Source: Azospirillum sp051124815 | Lineage (GTDB): Bacteria > Pseudomonadota > Alphaproteobacteria > Azospirillales > Azospirillaceae | Direction of reading: 5' to 3' | Assembly (NCBI RefSeq): GCF_051124815.1 | Contig: NZ_CP118487.1 | Location: 558,001 to 622,000, forward strand | DNA: 64,000 bases | Translations under genes and position numbers: made by a program | Shown: positions 8,394 through 16,086 of the stretch, piece by piece | How the letters are laid out: every line of letters starts with the position of its first letter | Numbering within the stretch: position 1 is the stretch's first letter | The notes under the pieces: model-generated | Told to the model about the DNA's origin: nothing | Databases searched by the model: none | What the model saw: only the letters and a program-made list of their open reading frames with translations

Positions 8394-9317
8394 ATGGATT
8401 TCCTGTCGATCATCCTCGACATCCTGCTGTCGGCCGCCTTCTGGACCGCGGTGCTGCGCATCGCCACACCCTATGTGCTGGGCACGCTGGGCGAGCTGGT
8501 GTGCGAGCGGGCCGGCGTTCTGAATCTCGGCATCGAAGGCATCATGACGCTGGGCGCCATGGCCGGCTGGATGGCGGTCTACCAGGGGGCCGACCTGTGG
8601 ACCGGCGTGCTGGTCGCCGCCTTCTGCGGGGCGTTGCTCGGCCTGCTGCATGCGGCGCTGACCGTGCCGCTCGGCCTGTCGCAGCATGTGACGGGCATCG
8701 GCGTGACCCTGCTCGGCACCAGCCTGTCTTATTTCGTCTACCGCCTCGTCCTGCCGCAGGCCAGCACCCCGCCGACCATCGAGCCGTTCCAGCCGCTGGC
8801 CCTGCCCGGCGCCCTGGCGCAGACGCCGCTGACCTGGCTTGCCTTCCTGCTGGTCGCGGTGGTCGCCTATGTGCTGTACCGCACGCCGGTCGGGCTGGCG
8901 GTGCGGATGGTCGGCGAGAATCCGGCCGCGGCCGAAGCCCAGGGGCTGAACGTTACCGCCATCCGCATCGGCGCGGTGGTGGCGGGAAGCGCGCTGATGG
9001 CGCTGGCCGGCGCCTTCCTGACGCTGTCGGCCTTCAACGCCTTCTTCTTCAACATGGTGAATGGGCGCGGCTGGATCTGCATCGCGCTGGTGGTCTTCGC
9101 CTCCTGGCGGCCGGGCAAGGCGCTGCTGGGCGCCCTGCTGTTCGCGGTGTTCGACGCGCTGCAGCTGCGGCTGCAGCAGGCGAGCGGCGGCGTCCTGCCC
9201 TACCAGCTGTTCCTGATGATGCCCTATCTGTTGAGCATCCTGGCGCTGGTGCTGGTGGCCCGCCGGGCCTCCTACCCGCGCGCCCTGATGATCCCGTACC
9301 GCAAAGGAGAACGCTGA
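8394..9317 (+). CDS. ABC transporter permease (BMP/nucleoside family, YufQ-like)
   Basis: 307-residue permease with about eight membrane segments and the family motif ERAGVLNLGIEGIMTLGA near residues 37-54. It partners the preceding permease. Its TGA overlaps the ATG of the deaminase gene by one base (TGATG), which ties the catabolic enzyme to the transporter. Confidence 0.86.
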   Translation: MDFLSIILDILLSAAFWTAVLRIATPYVLGTLGELVCERAGVLNLGIEGIMTLGAMAGWMAVYQGADLWTGVLVAAFCGALLGLLHAALTVPLGLSQHVTGIGVTLLGTSLSYFVYRLVLPQASTPPTIEPFQPLALPGALAQTPLTWLAFLLVAVVAYVLYRTPVGLAVRMVGENPAAAEAQGLNVTAIRIGAVVAGSALMALAGAFLTLSAFNAFFFNMVNGRGWICIALVVFASWRPGKALLGALLFAVFDALQLRLQQASGGVLPYQLFLMMPYLLSILALVLVARRASYPRALMIPYRKGER

Positions 9318-10597
9318 TGTTCGACCTGATCCTGCGCCGCGCCACCCTGCCGGATGGCCGCACCGGCATCGACATCGGCGTCTTGGACGGCCGCATCGCC
9401 GCGGTCGAGGCGAATCTCGCCGGTGAGGCAGGTACCGAAATCGACGCCACCGGCCGGCTGGTCACCCCGCCCTTCGTCGATTCGCATTTCCACATGGACA
9501 GCACGCTCAGCTACGGCCTGCCGCGGGTGAACCAGAGCGGCACCCTGCTGGAGGGCATCGCGCTGTGGGGCGAGCTGAAGCCGCAGCTGGTGCAGGACGC
9601 CATCGTCGAGCGGGCGCTCGCTTACTGCGACTGGGCGGTCGGACGCGGCCTGCTGGCGGTGCGCAGCCATGTCGATGTCTGCGATCCGCGCCTGCTGGCG
9701 GTCGAAGCCCTTCTGGACGTCAAGAAGCGCGTCTCCCCCTACCTCGACCTGCAACTGGTCGCCTTCCCGCAGGATGGCGTTCTGCGCTCGCCCGGAACCG
9801 AGGAGTTGCTGGTGCGGGCACTGGACATGGGCGTCGATGTGGTCGGCGGCATCCCGCATTTCGAGCGCACCATGGCCGACGGCGCCGCCTCTGTCCGCCT
9901 GCTCTGCGAGATCGCGGCGGAGCGCGGGCTGCTGGTCGACATGCATTGCGACGAGACCGACGACCCGCTGTCCCGCCATGTCGAGACGCTGGCCTATGAG
10001 ACGCAGCGGCTGGGTCTGCATGGCCGGGTGACGGGGTCGCACCTGACCTCCATGCATTCCATGGACAACTACTATGTCTCCAAGCTGATCCCGCTGATGG
10101 CGGAGGCGCGGCTGGGGGTGATCGCCAACCCGCTGATCAACATCGTCCTCCAGGGCCGCCACGACACCTATCCCAAGCGGCGCGGCATGACCCGCGTGCC
10201 GGAACTGATGGCCGCCGGGCTGACCGTCGCCTTCGGGCATGATTGCGTGATGGACCCGTGGTATCCGCTGGGCTCCGGCGACATGCTGGAGGTGGCGCAC
10301 ATGGGCCTGCATGTCGGCCAGATGACCGGCCAGGACGGCATCAAGGCCGCCTTCGACGCGGTGACGGTCAACCCGGCCCGCCTGCTGCATCTGGACGGCT
10401 ACGGGCTGGAGCCGGGCTGCAATGCCGATCTGGTGGTGCTCCAGGCCGGCGGCCCGGTGGAGGCGATCCGGACCCGCGCCGCCCGCCTGTTCGTCCTGCG
10501 CCGCGGCCGGATCGTCAGCCGCTGCGAACCGGTGCAGGCGAAGCTCGACCTGCCCGGTCGGCCGGAGACGGTCGATTTCCTGTTGAACCGGGGTTGA
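9317..10597 (+). CDS. codA: Cytosine deaminase-family amidohydrolase
   Basis: 426-residue metal-dependent amidohydrolase resembling E. coli CodA over its whole length. The metal ligands are readable: His57 and His59 (DSHFHMD), His210 (MHCDE), His242 (SHLT) and Asp309 (FGHDC). The general base equivalent is Glu213 and the substrate Gln of VAFPQ is kept. CodA has Asp-Asp (313, 314) where this protein has Asp309-Cys310. The second Asp contacts the pyrimidine in CodA, and changes there alter substrate preference, so the natural substrate may not be plain cytosine. The start at 9317 follows an AAGGAGA ribosome site. It is cotranscribed with a BMP-type importer, so it probably deaminates what that system imports. 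Confidence 0.8.
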   Translation: MFDLILRRATLPDGRTGIDIGVLDGRIAAVEANLAGEAGTEIDATGRLVTPPFVDSHFHMDSTLSYGLPRVNQSGTLLEGIALWGELKPQLVQDAIVERALAYCDWAVGRGLLAVRSHVDVCDPRLLAVEALLDVKKRVSPYLDLQLVAFPQDGVLRSPGTEELLVRALDMGVDVVGGIPHFERTMADGAASVRLLCEIAAERGLLVDMHCDETDDPLSRHVETLAYETQRLGLHGRVTGSHLTSMHSMDNYYVSKLIPLMAEARLGVIANPLINIVLQGRHDTYPKRRGMTRVPELMAAGLTVAFGHDCVMDPWYPLGSGDMLEVAHMGLHVGQMTGQDGIKAAFDAVTVNPARLLHLDGYGLEPGCNADLVVLQAGGPVEAIRTRAARLFVLRRGRIVSRCEPVQAKLDLPGRPETVDFLLNRG

Positions 10598-10612
10598 GGC
10601 GAGACAGGGCCT

Positions 10613-10738
10613 AAATCCCCTCTCCCCCCCGGGGAGAGGGTTAGGGTGAGGGGGACGCGCGGAGAGGATTCTTGGGATCGCCACGCGGTGCATCCCCCCT
10701 CACCCCGACCCTCTCCCCGGGGGGGAGAGGGGGGATTT
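10613..10738. repeat. GC-rich palindromic intergenic repeat, copy 1
   Basis: About 126 bases between the 3' ends of the convergent codA and hisC genes. The outer arms AAATCCCC and GGGGATTT are inverted, and the inner arms are long C-rich/G-rich runs (CTCTCCCCCCCGGGGAGAGG on both sides). The arms differ in one marker: GGTTAGGGTGAG on the left and CTCACCCCGACC on the right. This gives the element an orientation. It can fold into a long hairpin and probably acts as a bidirectional terminator. Confidence 0.85.
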
Positions 10739-10756
10739 TCCTCGACCTTAAGCTCG

Positions 10757-11848
10757 TTACGCCTTCAAAAAGTCCCGCAGCGCGTCGGCCACCGCGCGCA
10801 TTTCCTGCTCGGTGCCGATGGTGACGCGCAGGCAGCTCGGCAGGCCGTAGGAGGGCATCTGGCGGACCAGGATGCCGCGGGCCTTCAGGAACTGGCGGGC
10901 GGCCTCGGCGTCGTCCTTGCCGGCGGGCTGGCCCTTGAAATCGACCAGCACGAAGTTGGTGGCGCTGGGATGGACGGTCAGGCCGAGCTCGCGCACCGCA
11001 CCGGCGAACCACTCGCGCCATTGCTCATTGTGGCGGCGGGAGCGGTCGAGGAATTCGACATCCTCGACCGCGGCGATGCCGGCGACATGGGCGGCGGTCG
11101 ACACGTTGAAGGGGCCGCGCACCCGGTTCAGCACATCGACGATCCCGGCCGGGCCATAGCACCAACCGATGCGCAGCGAGCCCAACGCGAAGATCTTCGA
11201 GAAGGTCCGGGTCATCACGACGTTGGGGAACTTCTCCACCAGCTCCTCGCCGGCGGTGTAGTCGTCCTTGTTCATGTATTCGGCATAGGCCGCGTCGATG
11301 ACCAGGATGACGTCCGCCGGCAGGCCGGCATGCAGCCGCGCCACCTCCGACGCCGGCAGATAGGTGCCGGTCGGGTTGTTCGGGTTGGCGAGGAAGACCA
11401 GACGGGTGCGCGGGGTGACGCGGGCCAGCAAATTGTCGACGCTGGCGGTCAGGCCGTCCTCCGGTGCCGTCACCGGGGTGGCGCCGACCGACTTGGCGCC
11501 GATCGGGTACATCAGGAAGCCGTACTGCGAATACAGCACCTCGTCCCCCGGCCCCGCATAGGAGCGGATCAGCAGGCTGATGATCTCGTCCGACCCGGCG
11601 CCACAGACGATGCGGTCGGCATCCAGATTGAAGCGCTTGGCGATGGCGCCGCGCAGCGCCGCCGAGGCGCCGTCCGGGTAGCGGTGCAGGTTGGACGCCG
11701 CCGCCGCATAGGCCTCCATCGCCTTCGGGCTCGGCCCCAGCGCCCCTTCGTTGGAGGCGAGACGGATATGACCCTGATGCTCGCCGCCGACATAGGCGGC
11801 GATGTCGAGAATCCCCGGACGCGGCTGCGGGCCGTTCGGCTGGGTCAT
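10757..11848 (-). CDS. hisC: Histidinol-phosphate / aromatic aminotransferase
   Basis: 363-residue class I/II PLP aminotransferase of the HisC branch. It carries the pattern LASNEGALGPSP near the N terminus, the PLP-contacting FLANPNNPTGTY, VIDAAYAEY, and the Schiff-base Lys in TRTFSKIFALGSLRIGW. The start at 11848 (MTQPNG) was chosen because upstream codons are low in domain content; a GGAAGG site lies 11 bases upstream. It follows a chorismate mutase gene in the same direction, so an aromatic role (phenylpyruvate or 4-hydroxyphenylpyruvate amination) is as likely as histidine synthesis. The symbol refers to the family. Confidence 0.8.
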   Translation of the reverse strand: MTQPNGPQPRPGILDIAAYVGGEHQGHIRLASNEGALGPSPKAMEAYAAAASNLHRYPDGASAALRGAIAKRFNLDADRIVCGAGSDEIISLLIRSYAGPGDEVLYSQYGFLMYPIGAKSVGATPVTAPEDGLTASVDNLLARVTPRTRLVFLANPNNPTGTYLPASEVARLHAGLPADVILVIDAAYAEYMNKDDYTAGEELVEKFPNVVMTRTFSKIFALGSLRIGWCYGPAGIVDVLNRVRGPFNVSTAAHVAGIAAVEDVEFLDRSRRHNEQWREWFAGAVRELGLTVHPSATNFVLVDFKGQPAGKDDAEAARQFLKARGILVRQMPSYGLPSCLRVTIGTEQEMRAVADALRDFLKA

Positions 11849-11998
11849 GGTCTGCTTACCTTCCGACTGAATGGGATGGGTTTGGGTGGGATGGGGTGGA
11901 ACAGGATGGAACAGTCCTGGCGTCGGTGTTCCATCGCGGAAAATGGGGGAGCAGGATAAGGCAGGAGCCGGCCCGGCGGCTCGCCCCAAAAGCGCGCA

Positions 11999-12892
11999 TC
12001 AGCCCAGATGCAGCGGCACGGCATAGCCGCCGACGACATTGACCCGCACCGGGATGTCGCCCGACCGGTCCAGCAGCGTGGCGAGGCGGGGGTCGGCCTG
12101 CCCGACGAAGTCGGCGATCTCGACCAGATGGACCGACGGGCCGCCGCCGCTCATCCCGGTGGCATGGCCGGCCGGGTGCCAGGTGCAGAAGCCGACCGGC
12201 GGCAGGCCGCAGGCCTCCAGCAGATCCTTCAGCCGGCCGCGGCTGAGGTCGCCGCCGATCTCGATGCTCAGCAGCGTGCGGTCGTCGCCGGTGGGCTCGT
12301 GCGGGACGGCGGCGATGGCCAGCGCGTCGCGATTCTCGCCGCGGGCATTGCCGCGCCCGCCGAAGGGCAGACGCGCCACCACCTGCGGCCGGCCGGCATC
12401 GGCCGACACCAGGAAGCGCCACCAGGGGTCCGAGTCGTCCTCGGCCGGATAGGGCACCACGGCGACGGTCGCCGTCCCCTCCGACACCGCACGCAGCGCG
12501 GCGGCCGGCGTGTTGACGGCGGTCATCGGCACGAATCCGCCGAAATGGTCGCGGGCGACGTCCCAGAAACCGCGGCGGTCCTCCGGCGCATAGACGGCGA
12601 CGGCGAAGGGCCCCTGCATGCGGGTGAAGGCGGTGATCATCTCCCGCCAGATGCGCACCACGACCTGGGCGGGGAAGGAGCCGGCATGGCGGGCCATCAG
12701 GCGGCGGAGGATCGTCGCCTCCCGCGCCGGGCGCAGGATGATCGGCTGCGTGCCGTTTTCGGCCGCGCCATTGCCCTTCGCCGCCCCGATGCGTTCCACC
12801 ACGGCGGCGCGGCGCATCAGCAGGTCATGGATCGCGTCGTCGATCTGGTCGATCTCGCGGCGCAAATCGTCGAGCGGGGTCCGGGCGGCCAT
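11999..12892 (-). CDS. Chorismate mutase with C-terminal prephenate dehydratase-like domain
   Basis: 297 residues. Residues 1-95 are an AroQ-type helical chorismate mutase (LDDLRREIDQIDDAIHDLLMRRAAVVERIG, then a Lys in AAKG and the REATILRRL helix). Residues 95-200 resemble the substrate-binding half of prephenate dehydratase (FWDVARDHFGG, TPAAALRAVSEG, VAVVPYP), but I see no TRF active-site motif. The last 100 residues resemble an ACT-like region (TLLSIEIG, GRLKDLLEACG). The dehydratase part is therefore probably inactive or regulatory. It is 150 bases upstream of the hisC-type gene and cotranscribed with it, consistent with tyrosine/phenylalanine synthesis. Confidence 0.75.
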   Translation of the reverse strand: MAARTPLDDLRREIDQIDDAIHDLLMRRAAVVERIGAAKGNGAAENGTQPIILRPAREATILRRLMARHAGSFPAQVVVRIWREMITAFTRMQGPFAVAVYAPEDRRGFWDVARDHFGGFVPMTAVNTPAAALRAVSEGTATVAVVPYPAEDDSDPWWRFLVSADAGRPQVVARLPFGGRGNARGENRDALAIAAVPHEPTGDDRTLLSIEIGGDLSRGRLKDLLEACGLPPVGFCTWHPAGHATGMSGGGPSVHLVEIADFVGQADPRLATLLDRSGDIPVRVNVVGGYAVPLHLG

Positions 12893-13091
12893 GGGTCAGA
12901 AAACCATCGAATGCAAAGCCGGTTAGTAGTAGTCCGCATGCGCCCTGAAATCAAAGAAAACATTGACACTCTTGAGGCCGGCTTCGTAGCTATACCCTCC
13001 CGTTCCGCCACAGCTCTCCGAGGGCTTCCGCCAAGGCGCCGCAAGGCTGGAAATCCCGAAGGCCAGAACCGCTTCCAAGGCACGAAACGAC

Positions 13092-14309
13092 ATGTCCGCG
13101 CCCCCCACCGCGCAGCAGCCCCCCCTGGTCACCCCCACGGTCGCCGACAGCCCGGAGATGCCGGGCAAGCGCGTGCGTCTGGCGGTGGACCGGCCGATGC
13201 GGCTGGACAGCGGGGTGGAGATCGGCGGCTTCCAGATCGCCTACCAGACGTACGGCACGCTGAACGCCGACAAATCGAACGCCATCATGATCTGCCATGC
13301 CCTGACCGGCGATCATTTCGTGGTGGAGAAGCACCCCGTCACCGGAAAGCCCGGCTGGTGGGAGATGCTGGTCGGTCCCGGCAAGCCGGTGGACACCGAC
13401 CGCTATTTCGTCATCTGCTCCAACGTACTGGGCGGCTGCCTGGGCAGCACCGGGCCGAAGGACGTCGACCCCGCCACCGGCCAGCCCTATGGCCTGTCCT
13501 TCCCGGTGGTGACCATCGGCGACATGGTGCGGGCGCAGAAGCTGCTGGTCGAGCATCTCGGCATCGAGAAGCTGTTCTGCGTCGTCGGCGGCTCCATGGG
13601 CGGCATGCAGGTGCTGCAATGGGCGGTGGCCTACCCCGAATCGGTGTTCGCCGCGGTGCCCATCGCCACCGCCGCCCGCCATTCGGCGCAGAACATCGCC
13701 TTCCACGAGGTCGGGCGCCAGGCGATCATGGCCGATCCCAACTGGCGCGGCGGCAACTACCTGCTGGAAGGCACCAAGCCGGAGGCCGGCCTGGCCGTCG
13801 CCCGCATGGCAGCGCACATCACCTACCTGTCGGAAGCGGCGCTGCACCGCAAGTTCGGGCGCAACCTGCAGGACCGCAAGGCGGTGACCTACGGCTTCGA
13901 CGCCGATTTCCAGGTGGAAAGCTACCTGCGCTATCAGGGCGCGGCCTTCGTCGAGCGGTTCGACGCCAACTCCTACCTCTACATCACGCGGGCGATGGAT
14001 TACTTCGACCTCGCCGCCGATGCCGGGGGCACGCTGGCCAACGCCTTCCGGCCGGGGGGCAGGACGACGCCGGTGCGCTTCTGCCTCGCCAGCTTCTCCA
14101 GCGACTGGCTGTTCCCGACCTCGGAATCGCGGGCCATCGTGCATGCGCTGAACGCCGTCGCCGCCAATGTCAGCTTCGTGGAGATCGAGACCGACAAGGG
14201 CCACGACGCCTTCCTGCTGGACGAGCCGGAGTTCCATCAGGTCATCCACGGCTTCCTGGAGGGCTGCGCCGAGCATCGCGGCCTGTCCGCCCGCCGCCGC
14301 GCGCGCTGA
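13092..14309 (+). CDS. metX: Homoserine O-acetyltransferase
   Basis: 405-residue alpha/beta hydrolase of the MetX family, the first step of methionine synthesis through O-acetylhomoserine. The nucleophile is Ser168 in GGSMGGMQ. The acid and base are expected in the C-terminal segment ending ETDKGHDAFLLDE, which contains the catalytic His. Conserved MetX stretches ICHALTGDH and NVLGGCLGSTGP are present. A TTGACA hexamer lies at 12963. The roughly 120-base leader between it and the ATG matches no methionine riboswitch class I can recognise. metW follows 26 bases downstream. Confidence 0.92.
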   Translation: MSAPPTAQQPPLVTPTVADSPEMPGKRVRLAVDRPMRLDSGVEIGGFQIAYQTYGTLNADKSNAIMICHALTGDHFVVEKHPVTGKPGWWEMLVGPGKPVDTDRYFVICSNVLGGCLGSTGPKDVDPATGQPYGLSFPVVTIGDMVRAQKLLVEHLGIEKLFCVVGGSMGGMQVLQWAVAYPESVFAAVPIATAARHSAQNIAFHEVGRQAIMADPNWRGGNYLLEGTKPEAGLAVARMAAHITYLSEAALHRKFGRNLQDRKAVTYGFDADFQVESYLRYQGAAFVERFDANSYLYITRAMDYFDLAADAGGTLANAFRPGGRTTPVRFCLASFSSDWLFPTSESRAIVHALNAVAANVSFVEIETDKGHDAFLLDEPEFHQVIHGFLEGCAEHRGLSARRRAR

Positions 14310-14335
14310 TTGGGATTGGGACTGGACGACCGACC

Positions 14336-14947
14336 ATGGTGGACATTCGCGACGACCTGAAGCTGATCGCCGAGATGGTGGAGCCGAACAGCCGCGTGTT
14401 GGACGTCGGCTGCGGCGACGGCGCCCTGCTGGACTATCTGTCCCACGCCAAGAACGTCGACGGGCGCGGCATCGAACTCAGCATGGACGGCGTGCGGCAA
14501 TGCGTGGCGCACGGCCTGTCGGTGATCCAGGGCGATGCCGAGACCGACCTGAAGGACTATCCGGCCGGCGCCTTCGACTACGTCATCCTGGGCCAGACCC
14601 TGCAGGCGATGCGGCAGCCGCGCGACGTGCTGCAGATGATGTGCCGCATCGGCCGCCACGCCATCGTGTCGGTCCCCAATTTCGGCTATTGGCGGGTGCG
14701 GCTGCAGCTGATGCTGACCGGGCGCATGCCGGTGACGGAAAAGCTGGGCTACCAGTGGTGGGAAACGCCCAACATCCATTTCTGCACGCTGCGCGACTTC
14801 GTCGTCCTGACGGAGGAGATGGGCATCACCATCGAGCAGACCCGCATCATCGACCGCGCCGGCCGGGTGACCAGCCACGCCCATTCCGGTCTGGCCAACC
14901 TGTTGGGCGAACAGGGCGTCTTCCTGCTGCGCGGCAACGGCGGCTGA
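14336..14947 (+). CDS. metW: Methionine biosynthesis protein MetW
   Basis: 203-residue SAM-dependent methyltransferase-fold protein. The SAM loop is VLDVGCGDGALL at about residue 22, with ILGQTLQAMRQP and VPNFGYWRVR further on, both characteristic of MetW. MetW partners MetX in bacteria that acetylate homoserine and is required for full MetX function. The ATG at 14336 leaves a 26-base gap to metX, so the genes form one operon, ending at a clear terminator. Confidence 0.9.
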   Translation: MVDIRDDLKLIAEMVEPNSRVLDVGCGDGALLDYLSHAKNVDGRGIELSMDGVRQCVAHGLSVIQGDAETDLKDYPAGAFDYVILGQTLQAMRQPRDVLQMMCRIGRHAIVSVPNFGYWRVRLQLMLTGRMPVTEKLGYQWWETPNIHFCTLRDFVVLTEEMGITIEQTRIIDRAGRVTSHAHSGLANLLGEQGVFLLRGNGG

Positions 14948-14959
14948 CGGTTTTCCGGA

Positions 14960-14992
14960 GAGGGCGGGAACTTCCCGCCCTCGGTTTTGTTC
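14960..14992 (+). terminator. Rho-independent terminator after metXW
   Basis: A 9-bp perfect stem (GAGGGCGGG / CCCGCCCTC) with an AACTT loop is followed by GGTTTTGTTCTT. It lies 13 bases after the metW stop. Confidence 0.8.
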
Positions 14993-15024
14993 TTGATACG
15001 TTCCTTTTCTGCGAGGCACGGATC

Positions 15025-15279
15025 ATGACCAGCAAGCACACCGACGACCCCCGGACCCATTCCGAACACGAAAACCCGAAGACCGGTGACGACCACTCCA
15101 ACCGCGACAAGAACCCCGACGACTGGACCACCGGCGACGAGCCGATGACCGGCGCCCAGGCGTCCTACCTGAAGACGCTGAGCGAGGAAGCCGGCGAGAC
15201 CTTCGACGACGGGCTGAGCAAGGCGGAAGCGTCCAAGCGGATCGACGCGCTGCAGGACAAGACCGGGCGCGGAAAGTAA
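15025..15279 (+). CDS. DUF3072-type small hydrophilic protein
   Basis: 84 residues, very hydrophilic. The N-terminal half is disordered and rich in His, Asp and Asn (MTSKHTDDPRTHSEHE). The C-terminal half matches the short DUF3072 motif MTGAQASYLKTLSEEAG followed by a Lys/Asp helix. DUF3072 proteins are small, of unknown function, and often stress-associated. A weak ribosome site (GAGG) precedes the ATG at 15025. It is cut off from metW by a terminator and followed directly by a palindromic repeat. Confidence 0.7.
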   Translation: MTSKHTDDPRTHSEHENPKTGDDHSNRDKNPDDWTTGDEPMTGAQASYLKTLSEEAGETFDDGLSKAEASKRIDALQDKTGRGK

Positions 15280-15283
15280 GGGG

Positions 15284-15406
15284 AAATCCCCTCTCCCCCC
15301 CGGGGAGAGGGTTAGGGTGAGGGGGACGCGCGGCGAGGATTCTCGGGAGGGCACGAAATGCACCCCCCTCACCCCGACCCTCTCCCCGGGGGGGAGAGGG
15401 AGTTTT
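15284..15406. repeat. GC-rich palindromic intergenic repeat, copy 2
   Basis: About 123 bases, nearly identical to copy 1 and in the same orientation (GGTTAGGGTGAG marker on the left, CTCACCCCGACC on the right). The shared inner part includes GGGGGACGCGCGG and GAGGATTCT. It lies between two rightward genes, starting 5 bases after the DUF3072 stop. Confidence 0.85.
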
Positions 15407-15490
15407 TCCGCACACACTATGTCGGCAACCCAAGGGCATGTTCCGCTGTTAACCAGGGCGATACCGAATCCGAACGGAAGGGTCGCCCTT

Positions 15491-16081
15491 ATGCTCCGCC
15501 CCCTGTTGCTCCTGCCGGCCGCGGCGCTGCTGCTGACCGGCACCGCCTTCGCCCAGACCACACCGGCGCCGGGCGCCACCGCCTCGCCGCCGCTGATGAC
15601 CGCGCCGCGGCCGGACGACCAGCCAGCGACCGGGGCGATCACCTCTCCGACCGGGATCGGTGGCGCGGCTCCCTCACTGGAGGTGCAGAACCCCGCACCG
15701 CCGGTGGGGTCAGGACAGGCGTCTCCGCCGGTGGCGGCCCTGCCGCCGGCCGCGCTCAACCCCGATCAGGCGCGGGCAATGGTGGGGACCGAACTGCGCA
15801 CCAACGACGGCCAGCCGGCCGGCCGCATCCTCGATTTCACCATGGACCAGAGCGGCGATCGGGTGGACCGCATCGTCGTGGCGCCAAACGAGGTGCTGGG
15901 GCTGGGCGAGAAGCTGGTGGCGCTGCCGGCCGGTATGCTGGGCAATGGTCCGACCGGGCCGGTGCTGAACATCGGGCAGGCGGACTTCGCCAAGGCGCCG
16001 ACCTTCGCCTATGGCGACGAGCCGACGCTGACCCGGCCGGAAAGCCAGCAACCTGAAGAAGGCCAGCCGAACAACCAATAA
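15491..16081 (+). CDS. Secreted PRC-barrel domain protein
   Basis: 196 residues. A signal peptide (MLRPLLLLPAAALLLTGTAFAQ) is followed by a Pro/Ala/Thr-rich linker of about 75 residues. A PRC-barrel-like domain then begins around residue 95 (ARAMVGTELRTNDGQPAGRILDF, DRIVVAPNEVLGLGEKLVALP). PRC-barrel proteins in this setting are exported and of unclear role. The start at 15491 is the Met of the signal peptide. Confidence 0.7.
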   Translation: MLRPLLLLPAAALLLTGTAFAQTTPAPGATASPPLMTAPRPDDQPATGAITSPTGIGGAAPSLEVQNPAPPVGSGQASPPVAALPPAALNPDQARAMVGTELRTNDGQPAGRILDFTMDQSGDRVDRIVVAPNEVLGLGEKLVALPAGMLGNGPTGPVLNIGQADFAKAPTFAYGDEPTLTRPESQQPEEGQPNNQ

Positions 16082-16086
16082 CCCGG

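Noticed and set aside
7967..9316. A 450-codon N-terminal extension of the deaminase
   Set aside because: It overlaps the two permease genes in another frame; the real start at 9317 has a ribosome site and the CodA N terminus.
12895..13091. SAM-II or SAH riboswitch before metX
   Set aside because: The conserved cores of these classes are not found; only weak unrelated hairpins are visible.
12008..14335. A long N-terminal extension of metW through metX
   Set aside because: Out-of-frame shadow of metX and of the chorismate mutase gene; MetW begins at 14336.
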